From NCBI RefSeq assembly GCF_017876395.1, contig NZ_JAGINX010000001.1, positions 1,798,001-1,862,000 of the forward strand: 64,000 bases of DNA, written 5' to 3'. Below, piece after piece: positions 40,997-51,115 of this stretch. The translations under genes and the position numbers were made by a program. Every line of letters begins with the position of its first letter. Within the stretch, counting starts at the first letter, position 1. The DNA is from Nesterenkonia lacusekhoensis (lineage in GTDB: Bacteria > Actinomycetota > Actinomycetes > Actinomycetales > Micrococcaceae). The notes below the pieces were generated by a model that was not told where the DNA came from, did no database searches, and saw nothing but the letters and a program-made list of their open reading frames with translations.

Positions 40997-43900
40997 TCAC
41001 CCGAAGTGCTTCTGCGCCTTGGTGATGATCGCCTCCAGCTCCTCCTCGCTGGGCAGGTTCTCTGCCGGCAGGTCGACTCCGTGGTCGATGTAGAAGAAGC
41101 TGGCTTCGATCTGCTCCAGCGGGATCTCGTAGAGGCGGCTGAATGCCAGGCGGTAGATCGCCAGCTGCAGCTGCTTGGTGCGCAGCTCCTCCCCCTGCGG
41201 GACGCGGCCGGTTTTCCAGTCCACCAGCTGCCAGCTGCACCGACGCATCTGCTGGTTGCGCTCCGCGCGCGGAAGCTTCTCCCAGCGCTCATGGGCGGCC
41301 ACGTCAACGTCGGAACCATCAGGATGACTGCCGAAGACGGCGTCGATCCGACCACGCAGCATCACTCCACCCACCGAGGTCTCGATGGGGATCTCCATGG
41401 CGAAGATCTGCCGCTGCGCCCACCGGCTTGCCCGGAAGTTCTCCCGTGCCTTCGGCAGGTCGAAGACCACATCCAGTTCCTCGTCGCCGCGCATCGGCTC
41501 TTCGATTTCTGGGAAGGCCGCACGGGTCTCGTAGAACTCCTCCACCCAGGAGTGCACCACCGTGCCGCGGCGGGCCTCTGCAGACGGCCTGCGCGGCACC
41601 GGACGACGAGTCTGCTCGGCCACGTCCTGAGCATCGCGGGCCAGGCTCACGAAGCGCGAGGCGCTCATATGCCCTGGCAGCGACGGTGGTTCCAGCCCGG
41701 CCTGCTGCTGACGGGCGCGCCGGATCACCCACAGCGCTTCCTGCTGCCAGGTAGGCTGCTCGTCTCGGCCCTCGGCTGGGCCCTCTGCAGCCTGGGTCTC
41801 GGTGTCGAGACGCTCAAGCTCACGGCGCACCAGCTCCGCGGCACGCCGCATCGGCTCACGCCGACCCACTGCCCCTGCAGGAACCCCCGACTCCTCGGGT
41901 AGCTCCTTGCGCTGATCGACTGACTTCGGATCCTCCGGATCGGCCTTCTGCACCTCAAAGGTGGTCGCGGCCAACGGCTCCAGCGGGTCATAGGGCCACT
42001 GAGCCACCACCAGATGGTCCTTGAACGGGTTGGACTTCTTGTCCTCCACCTCTGCCCAGCCGAGTTCGCCGACGTCGCTGTCGAGTGCCTGAGCAGCCTC
42101 ACGGACCTCCAGAAGGAACTCTGAGGGCTCATCGCCCCCGGCCGCTCCGTAGAAACAGGCGCCGGTGCAGATCAGCAGCGACTTGGCGCGGGTGACCGCC
42201 ACATAGGCCAGCCGCCGCTCCTCCTCCCGACTGAACTCCTCACAGTCGGCCTTGAAAATGCTGCCCTCATACTTCTTGGACGTCCCGACACCGGCCGAGC
42301 ACCCCCAGAACTGTAGAGTCTCCTGCTCCGAGTCCCATTGCGGGATGGACGCGGCGTCTCCGCGCAGCGGCCAGGGAAGCTGGCCGTTGTTCGTGGTCCA
42401 GCGATCAGTCTGTTTGGAGGGGAACTTGCCCTCGCGCATACCGATCACGGCCACCACATCCCACTCCAGGCCCTTCGAGGCGTGGACGGTCAGCAGCTGG
42501 ACCGCCCCGGGACGCGGGTCCGCCTGGGCCTGCTCCAGGCCGCGCTCCTTCTTCTCCGCGGCCTCCAACCATTCCAAGAAGCTGGAGAGATCCGCACGCC
42601 CCTCCGTACTGGTGAAGCTCTCCGCCTGCTCGATCAGGGCATCCAGCTGGCGGGTGGCATGATGCTGCTCCTCCCAGGGCCGGGCCGCGACCTCCACGTC
42701 CAGTCCCGTCTCCGAGACCACCCGCTGGATCAGCGTCCCCAGATCCAGGGAACCCAACTGCCGCAGCAAGCGCAGGCCGTCCCGCGCCCGGACCAGACGC
42801 TGAGCACCCACCTCGGTGAAGCCATAGCGTTCCACCGCCTTCGACGGGTCGTCCGGCAGCGCGTCCAAGGCCTCCACCAGGGAAGCCATCTCCTCCAGCT
42901 CCTGCGTCACCTCGGAGAAGCGGTCATCCGCGTCCTCCGCCTCAGAGGCTCCGCCGGTATTCCCCGCCGAGGCCTTGCGCCGCCAGCTCTCCAGGCCTTT
43001 GGCCGCCCGACCCAAGGCATAGAGGTCCCGCGGACCGATCCGATAGCGCGCACCGCCCAGAATCCGCAGCAGGGCGTCCGAGCGCTTGGGGTCGGCGATC
43101 ACCCGCAGATAGGCCAGCACCTCGGCGACCTCCGGGGTGGACAGCAGTCCGGAGAGTCCGAGGAACTCATAGGGGATCCCCTGCCGGCGCAGTGCCGCGG
43201 CCGCCGTCTCCAGCTGAGCCCGGGTCCGGGCCAGCACGGCATAGGTCTGTTCCTCCTCCGAGGCCGCCATGGCCGCAGCCATCTGCCCGGCCACCGCCTG
43301 GGCCTCCTCCTGCTCGGTGGCGAACCAGCCGCAGCGCACCGCTCCGTCCTGCACGGCGCTCGGGGGCACAACGCCGCCGCGGTCTGGGGTGATCAGCGGC
43401 TTCAACTGTCGACGCAGGTGCGCTGTGCTGCGGTGCCACGGCTTCTCCGGATGCTCAGCGTTCTGGGTGAACGGCAGCACCAGCTGATTCGCCATGGAGA
43501 GGATATGGCGTCCGTTGCGCCAGGCGATTGTCAGCTGACGGGTGGCCGCCGGCGAAAGCTCTGTCGACTCGGGGTCGATGCGCGGGAACTTCTGCGGGAA
43601 GTCGAAGAGCTGCCCGGCCGAGGCTCCGCGGAAGCCATAGATCGACTGGTTGGGGTCTCCCACAGCCGTGACCGGGTGACCGGCCCCTGCCCCGGTGGCC
43701 CCGGTGCCGTAGAGGCTGCTGAAGAGCTCGAGCTGGGCGTAGGAGGTGTCCTGGAACTCGTCCAGCAGCACCACCGAGTACTTCTCCCGCTCCGACTCCC
43801 CCGCCGAGGGCACCTCGGCGGCGATCCGTGCCGCGAAGCGCAGCAGGTCTCCGTAATCCATGACATCGCCGTGGAGCTTGGTCTGCTGGTAGCGCTGGGC

Positions 43901-44674
43901 CAGCTCGGCGGTCTCCCGGCGCAGCCGCAGCGTATCGATCAGACCCTGTTGGCCGCTGTTGGGCTTCTTCGCCTCGGCCTGGATGAGCGCCTCCACCCGG
44001 GCGAGCTCGGCATCCAGGGCAGCGGCGACGGCGTCGGGCTCCACCAGGTGCTCGGCGCAGTCGGAGGTCAGCTGCAGGACGTTGTCAGCCACGGTGCTGG
44101 CCCGGGCCCCGGCCTCCACCAGCGCCTGACCCCGTTCGTAGCCGCTGACCAGCTCGGAGACCATCTGCCAGGCCTGCGCTTCGCCGATCAGCTGGGTCTC
44201 CGGCTCCAGCCCGATGTGCAGCCCGTATTCGCTGACCAGGCTGTTGGCGTAGGAGTGATAGGTGGAGATGGCCGGGGTCAGCAGCCCGTCCAGGTCCTGG
44301 ACCTCCCCGTGGTCCTCCTGCTCGGGCATGAGCTCCTGCGGATCGATCAGCTCCGCATCCACCAGCCTCTTCAGCTGGCGGGTGATGCGTTCACGCAGCT
44401 CGCCGGCGGCCTTGCGGGTGAAGGTCACCCCGAGGATCTCATCCGGGCGCACCCATCCGTTGGCCACCAGGAAGACCACGCGGTCGGCCATCGTCGCGGT
44501 CTTGCCCGAGCCGGCTCCGGCGACCACCAATGTCGGCTCCAGCGGGGCTTCGATCACCGCACGCTGCTCAGCGGTGGGCCGATGGGCCCCGAGGCGGTCG
44601 GCGATCTCGTCGGCGCTGATGCGCATCGGGGCAGAGCGGGACTGGGCCGCGGAGGTCTGAAGAGCTGTGGTCAT
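40997..44674 (-). CDS. adnB: AdnB-like SF1 helicase-nuclease
   Basis: 1225 residues from the ATG at 44674, which overlaps the adnA stop as ATGA. It has a UvrD-type motor with Walker A VAGAGSGKTATM (about 50), VLLDEFQDTSYAQLEL (motif II), GDPNQSIYGFRGA and VAVTRAKSLLICTG. A RecB-type nuclease domain at the C-terminus has the Asp and Lys in WQLVDWKTGRVP (about 1151). Actinobacterial AdnAB processes double-strand breaks for recombination. AdnB carries the main motor and one nuclease. It lies directly beside the defence island, which ends 6 bp from its stop. Confidence 0.9.
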   Translation of the reverse strand: MTTALQTSAAQSRSAPMRISADEIADRLGAHRPTAEQRAVIEAPLEPTLVVAGAGSGKTATMADRVVFLVANGWVRPDEILGVTFTRKAAGELRERITRQLKRLVDAELIDPQELMPEQEDHGEVQDLDGLLTPAISTYHSYANSLVSEYGLHIGLEPETQLIGEAQAWQMVSELVSGYERGQALVEAGARASTVADNVLQLTSDCAEHLVEPDAVAAALDAELARVEALIQAEAKKPNSGQQGLIDTLRLRRETAELAQRYQQTKLHGDVMDYGDLLRFAARIAAEVPSAGESEREKYSVVLLDEFQDTSYAQLELFSSLYGTGATGAGAGHPVTAVGDPNQSIYGFRGASAGQLFDFPQKFPRIDPESTELSPAATRQLTIAWRNGRHILSMANQLVLPFTQNAEHPEKPWHRSTAHLRRQLKPLITPDRGGVVPPSAVQDGAVRCGWFATEQEEAQAVAGQMAAAMAASEEEQTYAVLARTRAQLETAAAALRRQGIPYEFLGLSGLLSTPEVAEVLAYLRVIADPKRSDALLRILGGARYRIGPRDLYALGRAAKGLESWRRKASAGNTGGASEAEDADDRFSEVTQELEEMASLVEALDALPDDPSKAVERYGFTEVGAQRLVRARDGLRLLRQLGSLDLGTLIQRVVSETGLDVEVAARPWEEQHHATRQLDALIEQAESFTSTEGRADLSSFLEWLEAAEKKERGLEQAQADPRPGAVQLLTVHASKGLEWDVVAVIGMREGKFPSKQTDRWTTNNGQLPWPLRGDAASIPQWDSEQETLQFWGCSAGVGTSKKYEGSIFKADCEEFSREEERRLAYVAVTRAKSLLICTGACFYGAAGGDEPSEFLLEVREAAQALDSDVGELGWAEVEDKKSNPFKDHLVVAQWPYDPLEPLAATTFEVQKADPEDPKSVDQRKELPEESGVPAGAVGRREPMRRAAELVRRELERLDTETQAAEGPAEGRDEQPTWQQEALWVIRRARQQQAGLEPPSLPGHMSASRFVSLARDAQDVAEQTRRPVPRRPSAEARRGTVVHSWVEEFYETRAAFPEIEEPMRGDEELDVVFDLPKARENFRASRWAQRQIFAMEIPIETSVGGVMLRGRIDAVFGSHPDGSDVDVAAHERWEKLPRAERNQQMRRCSWQLVDWKTGRVPQGEELRTKQLQLAIYRLAFSRLYEIPLEQIEASFFYIDHGVDLPAENLPSEEELEAIITKAQKHFG

Positions 44675-47600
44675 GGCTGGGTCACCTGCTTGGTTCCGGC
44701 ACACAGGGGGCAGAGCACGCCCGCCTGGCATTCGTCCTGCGTGGGCTGATGACGGACTTCGAAGCTGGCTCCGGTCATCACCTGGGCGGCATGAGTGATC
44801 TGCTCGCGCGGCCAGTCGGTCTCGGCGTCGGCGGGGGCCTGTTCCTGGACATCGTTCTTCTTCACCGGGGTGCCCACATGCAGCAGGGCCGCCCCGGCGC
44901 TGCCGTGGATGCCCTCGGCGTCGATGTGCTCCTGCTGAAGCGCCGGCTCCAAGGCACCGAGGCTGACCAGCAGCTGGTAGGTGCCCAGCTGCCCATGACG
45001 GGGAACCTGGTCCGCACTGGGCTTGCCGCGCCCGGTCTTCAGGTCCACCACGTAGAAGCGCCCGTCCTCGGTGCGTTCCACCCGGTCGATGGTGCCGCGG
45101 ATGCGTGCAGTGCGCTCTTCGCCCTCCACCGGAAGCTCCAGAGTGGCCTCCACGTCCAGCTCCCGGGCGAGGACTCGGCGCTTCTGATCCACCACAGAGG
45201 CGTGGTAGAGCGTCAGCTTCTCCACCATCGCCTCGGCACGCTGACGGTCAGCGTCAGCTTCCCAGCCTTCGGCAAGTCCGAGCTCATGCCAGCGTTCGGC
45301 AAGCACGGCCTCCAGCTTCTCCGGGTTCATCTCCCGAGGGTGGTCCTCGGCGATCTCGTGGATGAGGGTGCCGAGCATGCGGCTGAAATCGGTGGGCTCC
45401 ACTCCCCCGACCGTCTGGGTGAACCACTGCAACGGCGAGTCCACAGCGGTCTGGACCTTCGAAGGCGAGACTCGGATCTCCTCCTCCGGCTCCAGCAGCG
45501 GACCGGTGCTGCTGATCGGGTCCAGCCCCCACCACTGGTCCGGATGGGCGCCGTTCAGCCCGTTCCTGGCCAGGGTGGCCAGCGCCCGGGCCGCGTTGCT
45601 GCGCTCGGTCTGGGCGTGGTGGTCCTCGGCGTAGGGCTGACCCTCCTCCAGCTCCTGACGATGGCTGTCCTCCAGGAAGCGGCGCAGCTCAGCGATCAGC
45701 CGCGGTGCGGTCACCGGCCGGGGAATCGCCGCCGCCCGCTCCCGGCGCTGGTCGGCGGGGACCACCAGGTCCAGGAACATGCTGGGGCTGTCCTCGGAGT
45801 TCTCGACGGCGACGGCGAACAGCCGTGCCGCGGACCGGGAGACCGCTGTGGCGAAGAGCCGATACTCGTCCTGGAGGACCTGCATACGTTTGACCAGCGA
45901 GCTGGTGGACTCGCGACCTGCCCGCTGTTCGATGACGTCGACCAGGTGGTTGCTGCCCAAGAGCTCACCGCGCGGCTGCAGGTTCGGCCACACGCCGTCC
46001 TGCAGACCCGAGAGGATGACGGTGTCGAACTCCCGCCCCGCGGCCGTGGCTGGGGTGAGGATCTCCACGGCATCCTCGGCGGAGGAGGTCTCCGCCAGGG
46101 TGTCCATAGGCAGCTCCAGACGCTCCATGTGGTCGACGAAGGCCGCCGCCGGCGCCCCCGGGTTCTGATCGACAAAGCGCTCGGCGGCTTGGAAGAACGC
46201 CATCACGGCATCCAGATCCCGGTCCGCGCGGCGACCCTCCAGACCAGCCTGGCGGGTGAGCTCGGCCCAGGTGTCCGAGAGCCCCGCCGCCGACCAGACA
46301 GCCCAGAGAATCTCCTCGGCGCCGACCCCCTGCGGGTTCTGCTTCACCGCGAGCGCGGCGGCCTCGAGCATGCGGCTGATCCGGCGCAGCCCGGAGAGCA
46401 GGCCCGGGGCCTCCTCCGCGGCGATCAGGAACGTGGGGTCCTGAGGGTCATTGGCGGCAGCGGTGATGAGCTCATCCGAACTCCGCGGCTCGAGATCCTG
46501 CTGCTGGGACTCTGGTCCTCGGGCACCGGCCAGACGCTGACGCTCAGCGCGCAGCAGCACCTGGCGGATGCGCCGCAGCGTCAGCGAGTCTGCTGTGCCG
46601 TAGCGGCTGGTGAGCAGGCGCAGCACCTGAGACAGGTCCATCGCGAGGGTCTCATCTTCCCCGGGATCGTGCGAATCGCGCTCGTGCGCACCACACTCCT
46701 CCACACTGCTCTCGGGGAGCCGCGCTGCGCTCACCGTCGCCCAGTGCAGGACCTCCAGCAGCGGCTCCACCGCGGCTTCCTCGTGCAGGATGACCTCGCT
46801 CATCTGCTGGCGGATGGGGACGCCCTGGGCCTGCAGCACCCGGGCGATCCGCTGGGCCAGAGTGCCGTTACGCACGATCACCGCGATCTGACCCAGCGGG
46901 ACGTCACAGCGGTCATGCCGGTCGAGCACCTCTTGAAGGATGAACTGCTCCGCCTGGTAGTCGCTGGGCACCACGACGGCGTCCACCGCAGTCCGCGGGG
47001 CTGGGCTCCCCTCCTCCCCGCTGTGCTCCTTGAGCACCTCGATCCAGGGTTCCCGTGCCGCGGCTGACTTCCCCGGCGCGATCCGACGGATGGTGCGCGC
47101 ATAGACCGAGCCCACGGCGCCGGAGGCACGGTGATCCTCCAACAGCGCCAGGATCTCGGGGGGATGTCCAGGCAGGCCACCCTGTTCGTCGGGGACCATC
47201 GAGCCGGACCCGCTGCGGCGGACCACCTCTGTCCCGTCCTCCAGCAGGACGGCTGAGTCCAGCTCCGGGTTCAGCGGTTCGCCGGCTCCGGCCACAGTGC
47301 GGCGGACTCGGGCCGCCCAGCTGCCCAACTTATCCGGGCGAGCGCCGCGGAAGCCCTGGGTGACGGCGTCGGGGTTGGCGAAGGCGGTCACCGGCCGTCC
47401 CGCACCGATCAGGCGCAGCAGCCGGTAGACCGTGGGACTTGCCTCCTGCAGGTCATCGACGATCACACAGCCCAGACGCATCCGCTCGTCCTCCAGGAAG
47501 GAGGGGTTGGTCTCCAGGATGTGGCAGGCCTCATTGATCAGTCCGGCCGGGTCGAAGGCATCGGCGTGGGATTCGGCGTCGAGCTGGTTCAGGTACCGCT

Positions 47601-48234
47601 CGTAGATGTCGGCGGCCGTACCCCATTCCGGACGTGAGCATTCCTCGGCCAGCTCGCTCAGCCGCTCCGGTGAGACCCCGTACTCCGTGGCGCGGTCCAG
47701 CAGCTCACGGATCTCCTTGCGGAACCCGTCGGTCTCGGCGGCTTCACGCAGCTCAGCGGGCCAGGACTCCCCCGCGGCCTCCTGCTGCAGGTTCTCGAGG
47801 ATCTCCCGGAGGATGCGGTCCTGCTCCGCACCGGAGAGCAGACGGGGCTGCCGGGCAGAGAAGTCGAGGATCCTGCGGCGGCGCGCCTCCCCCAGGATCC
47901 AGAAGGCATAGGAGGCGAAGGACCGGGAGGGCTGTTCGCTCAGCGAAGCTCCCGGTGAGATCTCCGCCCAACGCGACTCCACGGCGTCGCGCAGCAGCGC
48001 CGAGGTGCTGCGGGTGGGCGAGAGGATCAGCAGCCGCCGCGAATCATGGCCTTCACGGAGGAAGCGCAGCGCCAGCTCGACGGCGAGCACCGACTTGCCG
48101 GCCCCGGGACCGCCGTAGACGAGCAGAGGACCACGATCGGGGTCCGCGGCACGGCGCAGCATCTCCTGCTGAGACGCATCGGCACGATGGTCCAGAACGG
48201 CGTGTTCCTGCACGGGGCTGGTCATGGGAACCAT
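44671..48234 (-). CDS. adnA: AdnA-like helicase-nuclease
   Basis: 1187 residues. An N-terminal motor-like domain has Walker A VYGGPGAGKSVLA (about 40) and IVDDLQEASPTVYRLLRL (motif II). A RecB-family nuclease domain near the end has FYVVDLKTGRGKPSAD (about 1061). It finishes with a Cys cluster, DECQAGVLCPLCAG, which resembles the C-terminal part of the iron-sulfur staple of AddB/Cas4-type nucleases. It is the partner of AdnB, with a 4-bp overlap. ATG codons at 48234 and 48225 are possible starts; neither has a Shine-Dalgarno sequence. A DnaQ-like gene is divergent. Confidence 0.88.
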   Translation of the reverse strand: MVPMTSPVQEHAVLDHRADASQQEMLRRAADPDRGPLLVYGGPGAGKSVLAVELALRFLREGHDSRRLLILSPTRSTSALLRDAVESRWAEISPGASLSEQPSRSFASYAFWILGEARRRRILDFSARQPRLLSGAEQDRILREILENLQQEAAGESWPAELREAAETDGFRKEIRELLDRATEYGVSPERLSELAEECSRPEWGTAADIYERYLNQLDAESHADAFDPAGLINEACHILETNPSFLEDERMRLGCVIVDDLQEASPTVYRLLRLIGAGRPVTAFANPDAVTQGFRGARPDKLGSWAARVRRTVAGAGEPLNPELDSAVLLEDGTEVVRRSGSGSMVPDEQGGLPGHPPEILALLEDHRASGAVGSVYARTIRRIAPGKSAAAREPWIEVLKEHSGEEGSPAPRTAVDAVVVPSDYQAEQFILQEVLDRHDRCDVPLGQIAVIVRNGTLAQRIARVLQAQGVPIRQQMSEVILHEEAAVEPLLEVLHWATVSAARLPESSVEECGAHERDSHDPGEDETLAMDLSQVLRLLTSRYGTADSLTLRRIRQVLLRAERQRLAGARGPESQQQDLEPRSSDELITAAANDPQDPTFLIAAEEAPGLLSGLRRISRMLEAAALAVKQNPQGVGAEEILWAVWSAAGLSDTWAELTRQAGLEGRRADRDLDAVMAFFQAAERFVDQNPGAPAAAFVDHMERLELPMDTLAETSSAEDAVEILTPATAAGREFDTVILSGLQDGVWPNLQPRGELLGSNHLVDVIEQRAGRESTSSLVKRMQVLQDEYRLFATAVSRSAARLFAVAVENSEDSPSMFLDLVVPADQRRERAAAIPRPVTAPRLIAELRRFLEDSHRQELEEGQPYAEDHHAQTERSNAARALATLARNGLNGAHPDQWWGLDPISSTGPLLEPEEEIRVSPSKVQTAVDSPLQWFTQTVGGVEPTDFSRMLGTLIHEIAEDHPREMNPEKLEAVLAERWHELGLAEGWEADADRQRAEAMVEKLTLYHASVVDQKRRVLARELDVEATLELPVEGEERTARIRGTIDRVERTEDGRFYVVDLKTGRGKPSADQVPRHGQLGTYQLLVSLGALEPALQQEHIDAEGIHGSAGAALLHVGTPVKKNDVQEQAPADAETDWPREQITHAAQVMTGASFEVRHQPTQDECQAGVLCPLCAGTKQVTQP

Positions 48235-48330
48235 TCAATCAGAGGGCACGGACATGGCTGCGTGACCGACGGCGCAGCCCGGATCCGAGACCTGCTCGGC
48301 TCGTCGCCGGACCATGTCCCCGCCAGAGGC

Positions 48331-48336
48331 TACGGT
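48331..48336 (+). promoter_or_regulatory. Candidate -10 element TACGGT for the DnaQ-like exonuclease gene
   Basis: TACGGT is followed by 7 nt (GGTCTTC) and the ATG at 48344 without a Shine-Dalgarno sequence. Confidence 0.45.
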
Positions 48337-48343
48337 GGTCTTC

Positions 48344-49066
48344 ATGACCGAACAGGCCCTCTTCGACCTCCCTTCCGGCAGCGACTCCTGGCACACCGGC
48401 CGCAGAGTCGGCTTCGATGTGGAGACCACCTCCCGTGACCCCAGGACCGCGCGGATCGTCTCCGCCGCACTGGTGGAGTTCGACGCCGGCCCGGACGGCG
48501 AGCAGACGGTTCGTACCCGCGAGTGGCTGGTCAACCCAGGGGTGGAGATCCCGGCCGAGACCACGGCGATCCACGGCATCAGCACCGAACGTGCCGTGGC
48601 AGAGGGCCTGCCCGCCGCCGAGGCGGTCGCCCAACTGGCCGGCGCCCTGACCACGGAGTTCGAACAGGGCACTCCTGTGGTTGTCATGAACGCCCCCTAT
48701 GACCTGACGGTTCTCCGGGAGGAGGCGGCGCGGCACGGCGTCGGGTTTCCACATCCCAGCCCGGTGATCGACCCGCTGGTCATCGATAAGCAGGTGGACA
48801 AGTACCGGCGCGGCAAGCGCACCCTCAGCGACCTGTGCGGGGTCTACGAAGTGCTGCTCGATGACGCCCACTCGGCCGCCCCAGACGCCAAAGCCGCTGT
48901 CCAGGTGGCCGACTGTATGGCGGCGGCGTATCCGCAGCTGCAGATCCGCGCCGAGGAGCTACATGAGCTGCAGATCCGGTGGAAGGCCGAACAGGCCGCC
49001 GACTTCCAGGCCTACCTGCGCAGGACCAAGCCCGACGCCGTCATCAGCGGAGCCTGGCCCCTCTGA
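48344..49066 (+). CDS. DnaQ-like 3'-5' exonuclease
   Basis: 240 residues from the ATG at 48344. DEDD exonuclease motifs: VGFDVETTSRDPRTARIVSA (Exo I, Asp and Glu), VVMNAPYDLTVLREEA (Exo II) and the Exo III region with SAAPDAKAAVQVADCM and its Asp. This suits a proofreading-type or stand-alone exonuclease of the polymerase III epsilon family. An in-frame GTG/ATG region up to 48314 is less likely because TACGGT-N7 places the transcript start at 48344. It is divergent from adnA. Confidence 0.9.
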   Translation: MTEQALFDLPSGSDSWHTGRRVGFDVETTSRDPRTARIVSAALVEFDAGPDGEQTVRTREWLVNPGVEIPAETTAIHGISTERAVAEGLPAAEAVAQLAGALTTEFEQGTPVVVMNAPYDLTVLREEAARHGVGFPHPSPVIDPLVIDKQVDKYRRGKRTLSDLCGVYEVLLDDAHSAAPDAKAAVQVADCMAAAYPQLQIRAEELHELQIRWKAEQAADFQAYLRRTKPDAVISGAWPL

Positions 49067-49078
49067 ACAGTGCCAGGT

Positions 49079-49084
49079 TAGCGT
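49079..49084 (+). promoter_or_regulatory. Candidate -10 element TAGCGT for the gene at 49091
   Basis: TAGCGT is followed by 6 nt (GGAGAT) and the ATG at 49091, consistent with a leaderless transcript separate from the exonuclease gene. Confidence 0.45.
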
Positions 49085-49090
49085 GGAGAT

Positions 49091-49579
49091 ATGGCCACGG
49101 AGCAGCACCACCGCCCCGAACAGACGCCATCTCTCGCTGAGTCAGTCCAGGAGCCTCCGCGCAAGCCAGCGTTGGGATCGCCCCACGACGGCTATGCGGC
49201 GGTGCTGCTGACGCTTGCGCTCACCATCATCTGCTTCAGTTTCGGGACAGGGCGGCTGCTGACTGAGGCCCATGAGCAGCTGTGGTGGCTGCCTGTCGCA
49301 CTGCTTGCCGTGCTCGCGCCGGGGCTCTGGTTCGCCCTGAAGTACTTCTTCCGTGCCCACGGCCTCCAGGAGCGGGGCGGATTCCCCGCCCTTCCGGCTT
49401 TCGCCATGTACGCGGCCTTCTTCGGCCTGATCATGTTCGTACTCCCGCTGCTCGCCGGCGTGTCTGAGACATGGTGGATCTTCGCTCTGTGTTGCTTGGT
49501 CATCGCCACCGTGGTCATCGCCCCCGTGCAGCTGGTGCTCAGCAAGGACCCCAACCGCAACTCCGAGCTCACCGCCTGA
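49091..49579 (+). CDS. Small membrane protein, unknown function
   Basis: 162 residues. A hydrophilic N-terminus of about 35 residues is followed by four hydrophobic helices: AAVLLTLALTIICFSFG, WWLPVALLAVLAPGLWFAL, FAMYAAFFGLIMFVLPLLAG and WIFALCCLVIATVVIAPVQLVL. A short polar end completes it. No family motif is recognised. A strong inverted repeat between it and hemL ends both transcripts. Confidence 0.65.
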   Translation: MATEQHHRPEQTPSLAESVQEPPRKPALGSPHDGYAAVLLTLALTIICFSFGTGRLLTEAHEQLWWLPVALLAVLAPGLWFALKYFFRAHGLQERGGFPALPAFAMYAAFFGLIMFVLPLLAGVSETWWIFALCCLVIATVVIAPVQLVLSKDPNRNSELTA

Positions 49580-49607
49580 ACACTCCGCCGCCAGAGCCCC
49601 AGACATA

Positions 49608-49677
49608 GATTCGAGCGGGGTTTTGGCCCTTATGGAGCTCCCAGCTCCGTCATAAGGGCCAAAACCCCGCTCGAATC
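49608..49677. terminator. Long near-perfect palindrome, bidirectional terminator
   Basis: Arms of 27 bp, 49608-49634 and 49651-49677, are perfectly complementary; the outer part reads GATTCGAGCGGGGTTTTGG. A small inner stem (GAGCT/AGCTC) and CCC loop lie between them. TTTT and AAAA sit inside the stem, not after it. It separates the convergent membrane-protein gene and hemL. Confidence 0.75.
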
Positions 49678-49695
49678 GCCTGTCGTCAAGGAGAC

Positions 49696-51006
49696 TCAGG
49701 CGGGCTGGGCCTGAGCTGCAGCTTGAGCGGCGGCGGGCAGCGCGTCCAGGATCGTCCCGACGGCGGCGTCGTCGTGGGCTCCCGAGAGGAACCAGGCCTC
49801 GAAGACGCTCGGCGGCAGGTAGACCCCCTGCTCCAGCATGGAGTGGAAGAACGGGCCGAAGCGGAAGGCCTCCTGGGCCCCGGCCTGCGCGTAGTTATGG
49901 ACTCCCGTGGCCGAGGTGCCGAAGGCCACGGAGAACAGCGAGCCCACCTTCTGGATGGTGTGGTCGACCCCGGCGTCGGAGAGCGCTGAGGTCAGCGCGT
50001 CGGCGACCACCTGGGCCTTCTGGTCGATATGGCTGTAGACATCGGCCGTGGCATATTCCAGCGTCGCCACGCCGGCGGCCATGGCCACCGGGTTACCGGA
50101 GAGGGTGCCTGCGTGGTAGACCGGGCCGGTCGGTGCCAGGTGTTCCATGACCTCGCGGCGCCCGGCCAGAGCGGCCGTCGGCAGACCCCCGCCGATGACC
50201 TTGCCGAAGGTGAACAGATCCGGCTCCCAGCCCTCTTCGCGGCCGGAGGCGCCCCAATAGCCGGCGTCGGTGATGCGGAAGCCGGTCATGACCTCGTCGA
50301 AGATCATCAGGGCCCCGTGACGTGAGGTGATCTCACGGATGAAGGCGTTGAACCCCTCCTCAGGGGGTACCACGCCCATATTCGCCGGGGTGGCCTCGGT
50401 GATCACTGCGGCGATGTTCTCACCGTGCTCGGCGAAGACCTGCTCCAGTGCCGAGCGGTCGTTGTAGTCGATGACGATGGTCTCGGAGGCCTGCGCCTGG
50501 GTCACGCCGGCGGATCCGGGCAGTCCCAGGGTGGCCACACCGGAACCGGCGGCGGCCAGCAGCCCGTCCGAGTGGCCGTGGTAGCAGCCGGCGAACTTCA
50601 CCACGAGGTTCCTGCCGGTCGCGCCGCGGGCCAGGCGGATGGCTGTCATCGTGGCCTCCGTGCCGGTGGAGACCATGCGGATCATCTCTGCTCCGGGCAC
50701 GCGGCCGCGGACCAGCTCCGCCAGCTGCGCCTCAGAGGGGTGCGAGGTGCCGAAGCCCAGGCCAGCGTCGACGGCAGTGTGGACCGCCTCGATCACCGCG
50801 GGGTGCCGGTGCCCCAACAGAGCCGGTCCCCAGGATCCGACCAGATCCACGTAGCGCCTGCCCTCAGCGTCGGTCAGGTAGGGCCCATCACCGGCGACCA
50901 TCTGTACCGGGGTCCCGCCCACAGACCCGAAGGCGCGCACCGGGGAGTTCACGCCTCCGGGCATGAGCTGCTGGGCGGCGTCGTGAAGTTCAGCGTTGGA
51001 AGTCAT
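49696..51006 (-). CDS. hemL: Glutamate-1-semialdehyde 2,1-aminomutase
   Basis: 436 residues of a class III aminotransferase that converts glutamate-1-semialdehyde to 5-aminolevulinate using PLP or [20 protein letters not shown] at the start, [19 protein letters not shown] and the PLP Lys in [17 protein letters not shown] (about 267) identify HemL. AAAGGA lies 6 nt before the ATG. It is the last gene of the minus-strand haem cluster; a 109-bp gap with a 9-bp inverted repeat (51065-51073/51096-51104) separates it from hemB. Confidence 0.96.
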   Translation of the reverse strand: MTSNAELHDAAQQLMPGGVNSPVRAFGSVGGTPVQMVAGDGPYLTDAEGRRYVDLVGSWGPALLGHRHPAVIEAVHTAVDAGLGFGTSHPSEAQLAELVRGRVPGAEMIRMVSTGTEATMTAIRLARGATGRNLVVKFAGCYHGHSDGLLAAAGSGVATLGLPGSAGVTQAQASETIVIDYNDRSALEQVFAEHGENIAAVITEATPANMGVVPPEEGFNAFIREITSRHGALMIFDEVMTGFRITDAGYWGASGREEGWEPDLFTFGKVIGGGLPTAALAGRREVMEHLAPTGPVYHAGTLSGNPVAMAAGVATLEYATADVYSHIDQKAQVVADALTSALSDAGVDHTIQKVGSLFSVAFGTSATGVHNYAQAGAQEAFRFGPFFHSMLEQGVYLPPSVFEAWFLSGAHDDAAVGTILDALPAAAQAAAQAQPA

Positions 51007-51115
51007 CGGATCCTTTCAGTGGACGCACCGCATGAGATTGCGTACCGGAATGTGGGGAATGCAGGGATCGCGTGCTCCATTCCTGAGAATCGGGTACGCG
51101 ATCCGCCAGGGACGA

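Noticed and set aside
42338-44749. Plus-strand frame of about 800 codons inside adnB
   Set aside because: Antisense to intact helicase and nuclease motifs; no recognisable domain of its own.
49608-49677. Palindrome as an integron attC site
   Set aside because: The arms are perfect over 27 bp without the R/L box layout, and no integrase gene is present.
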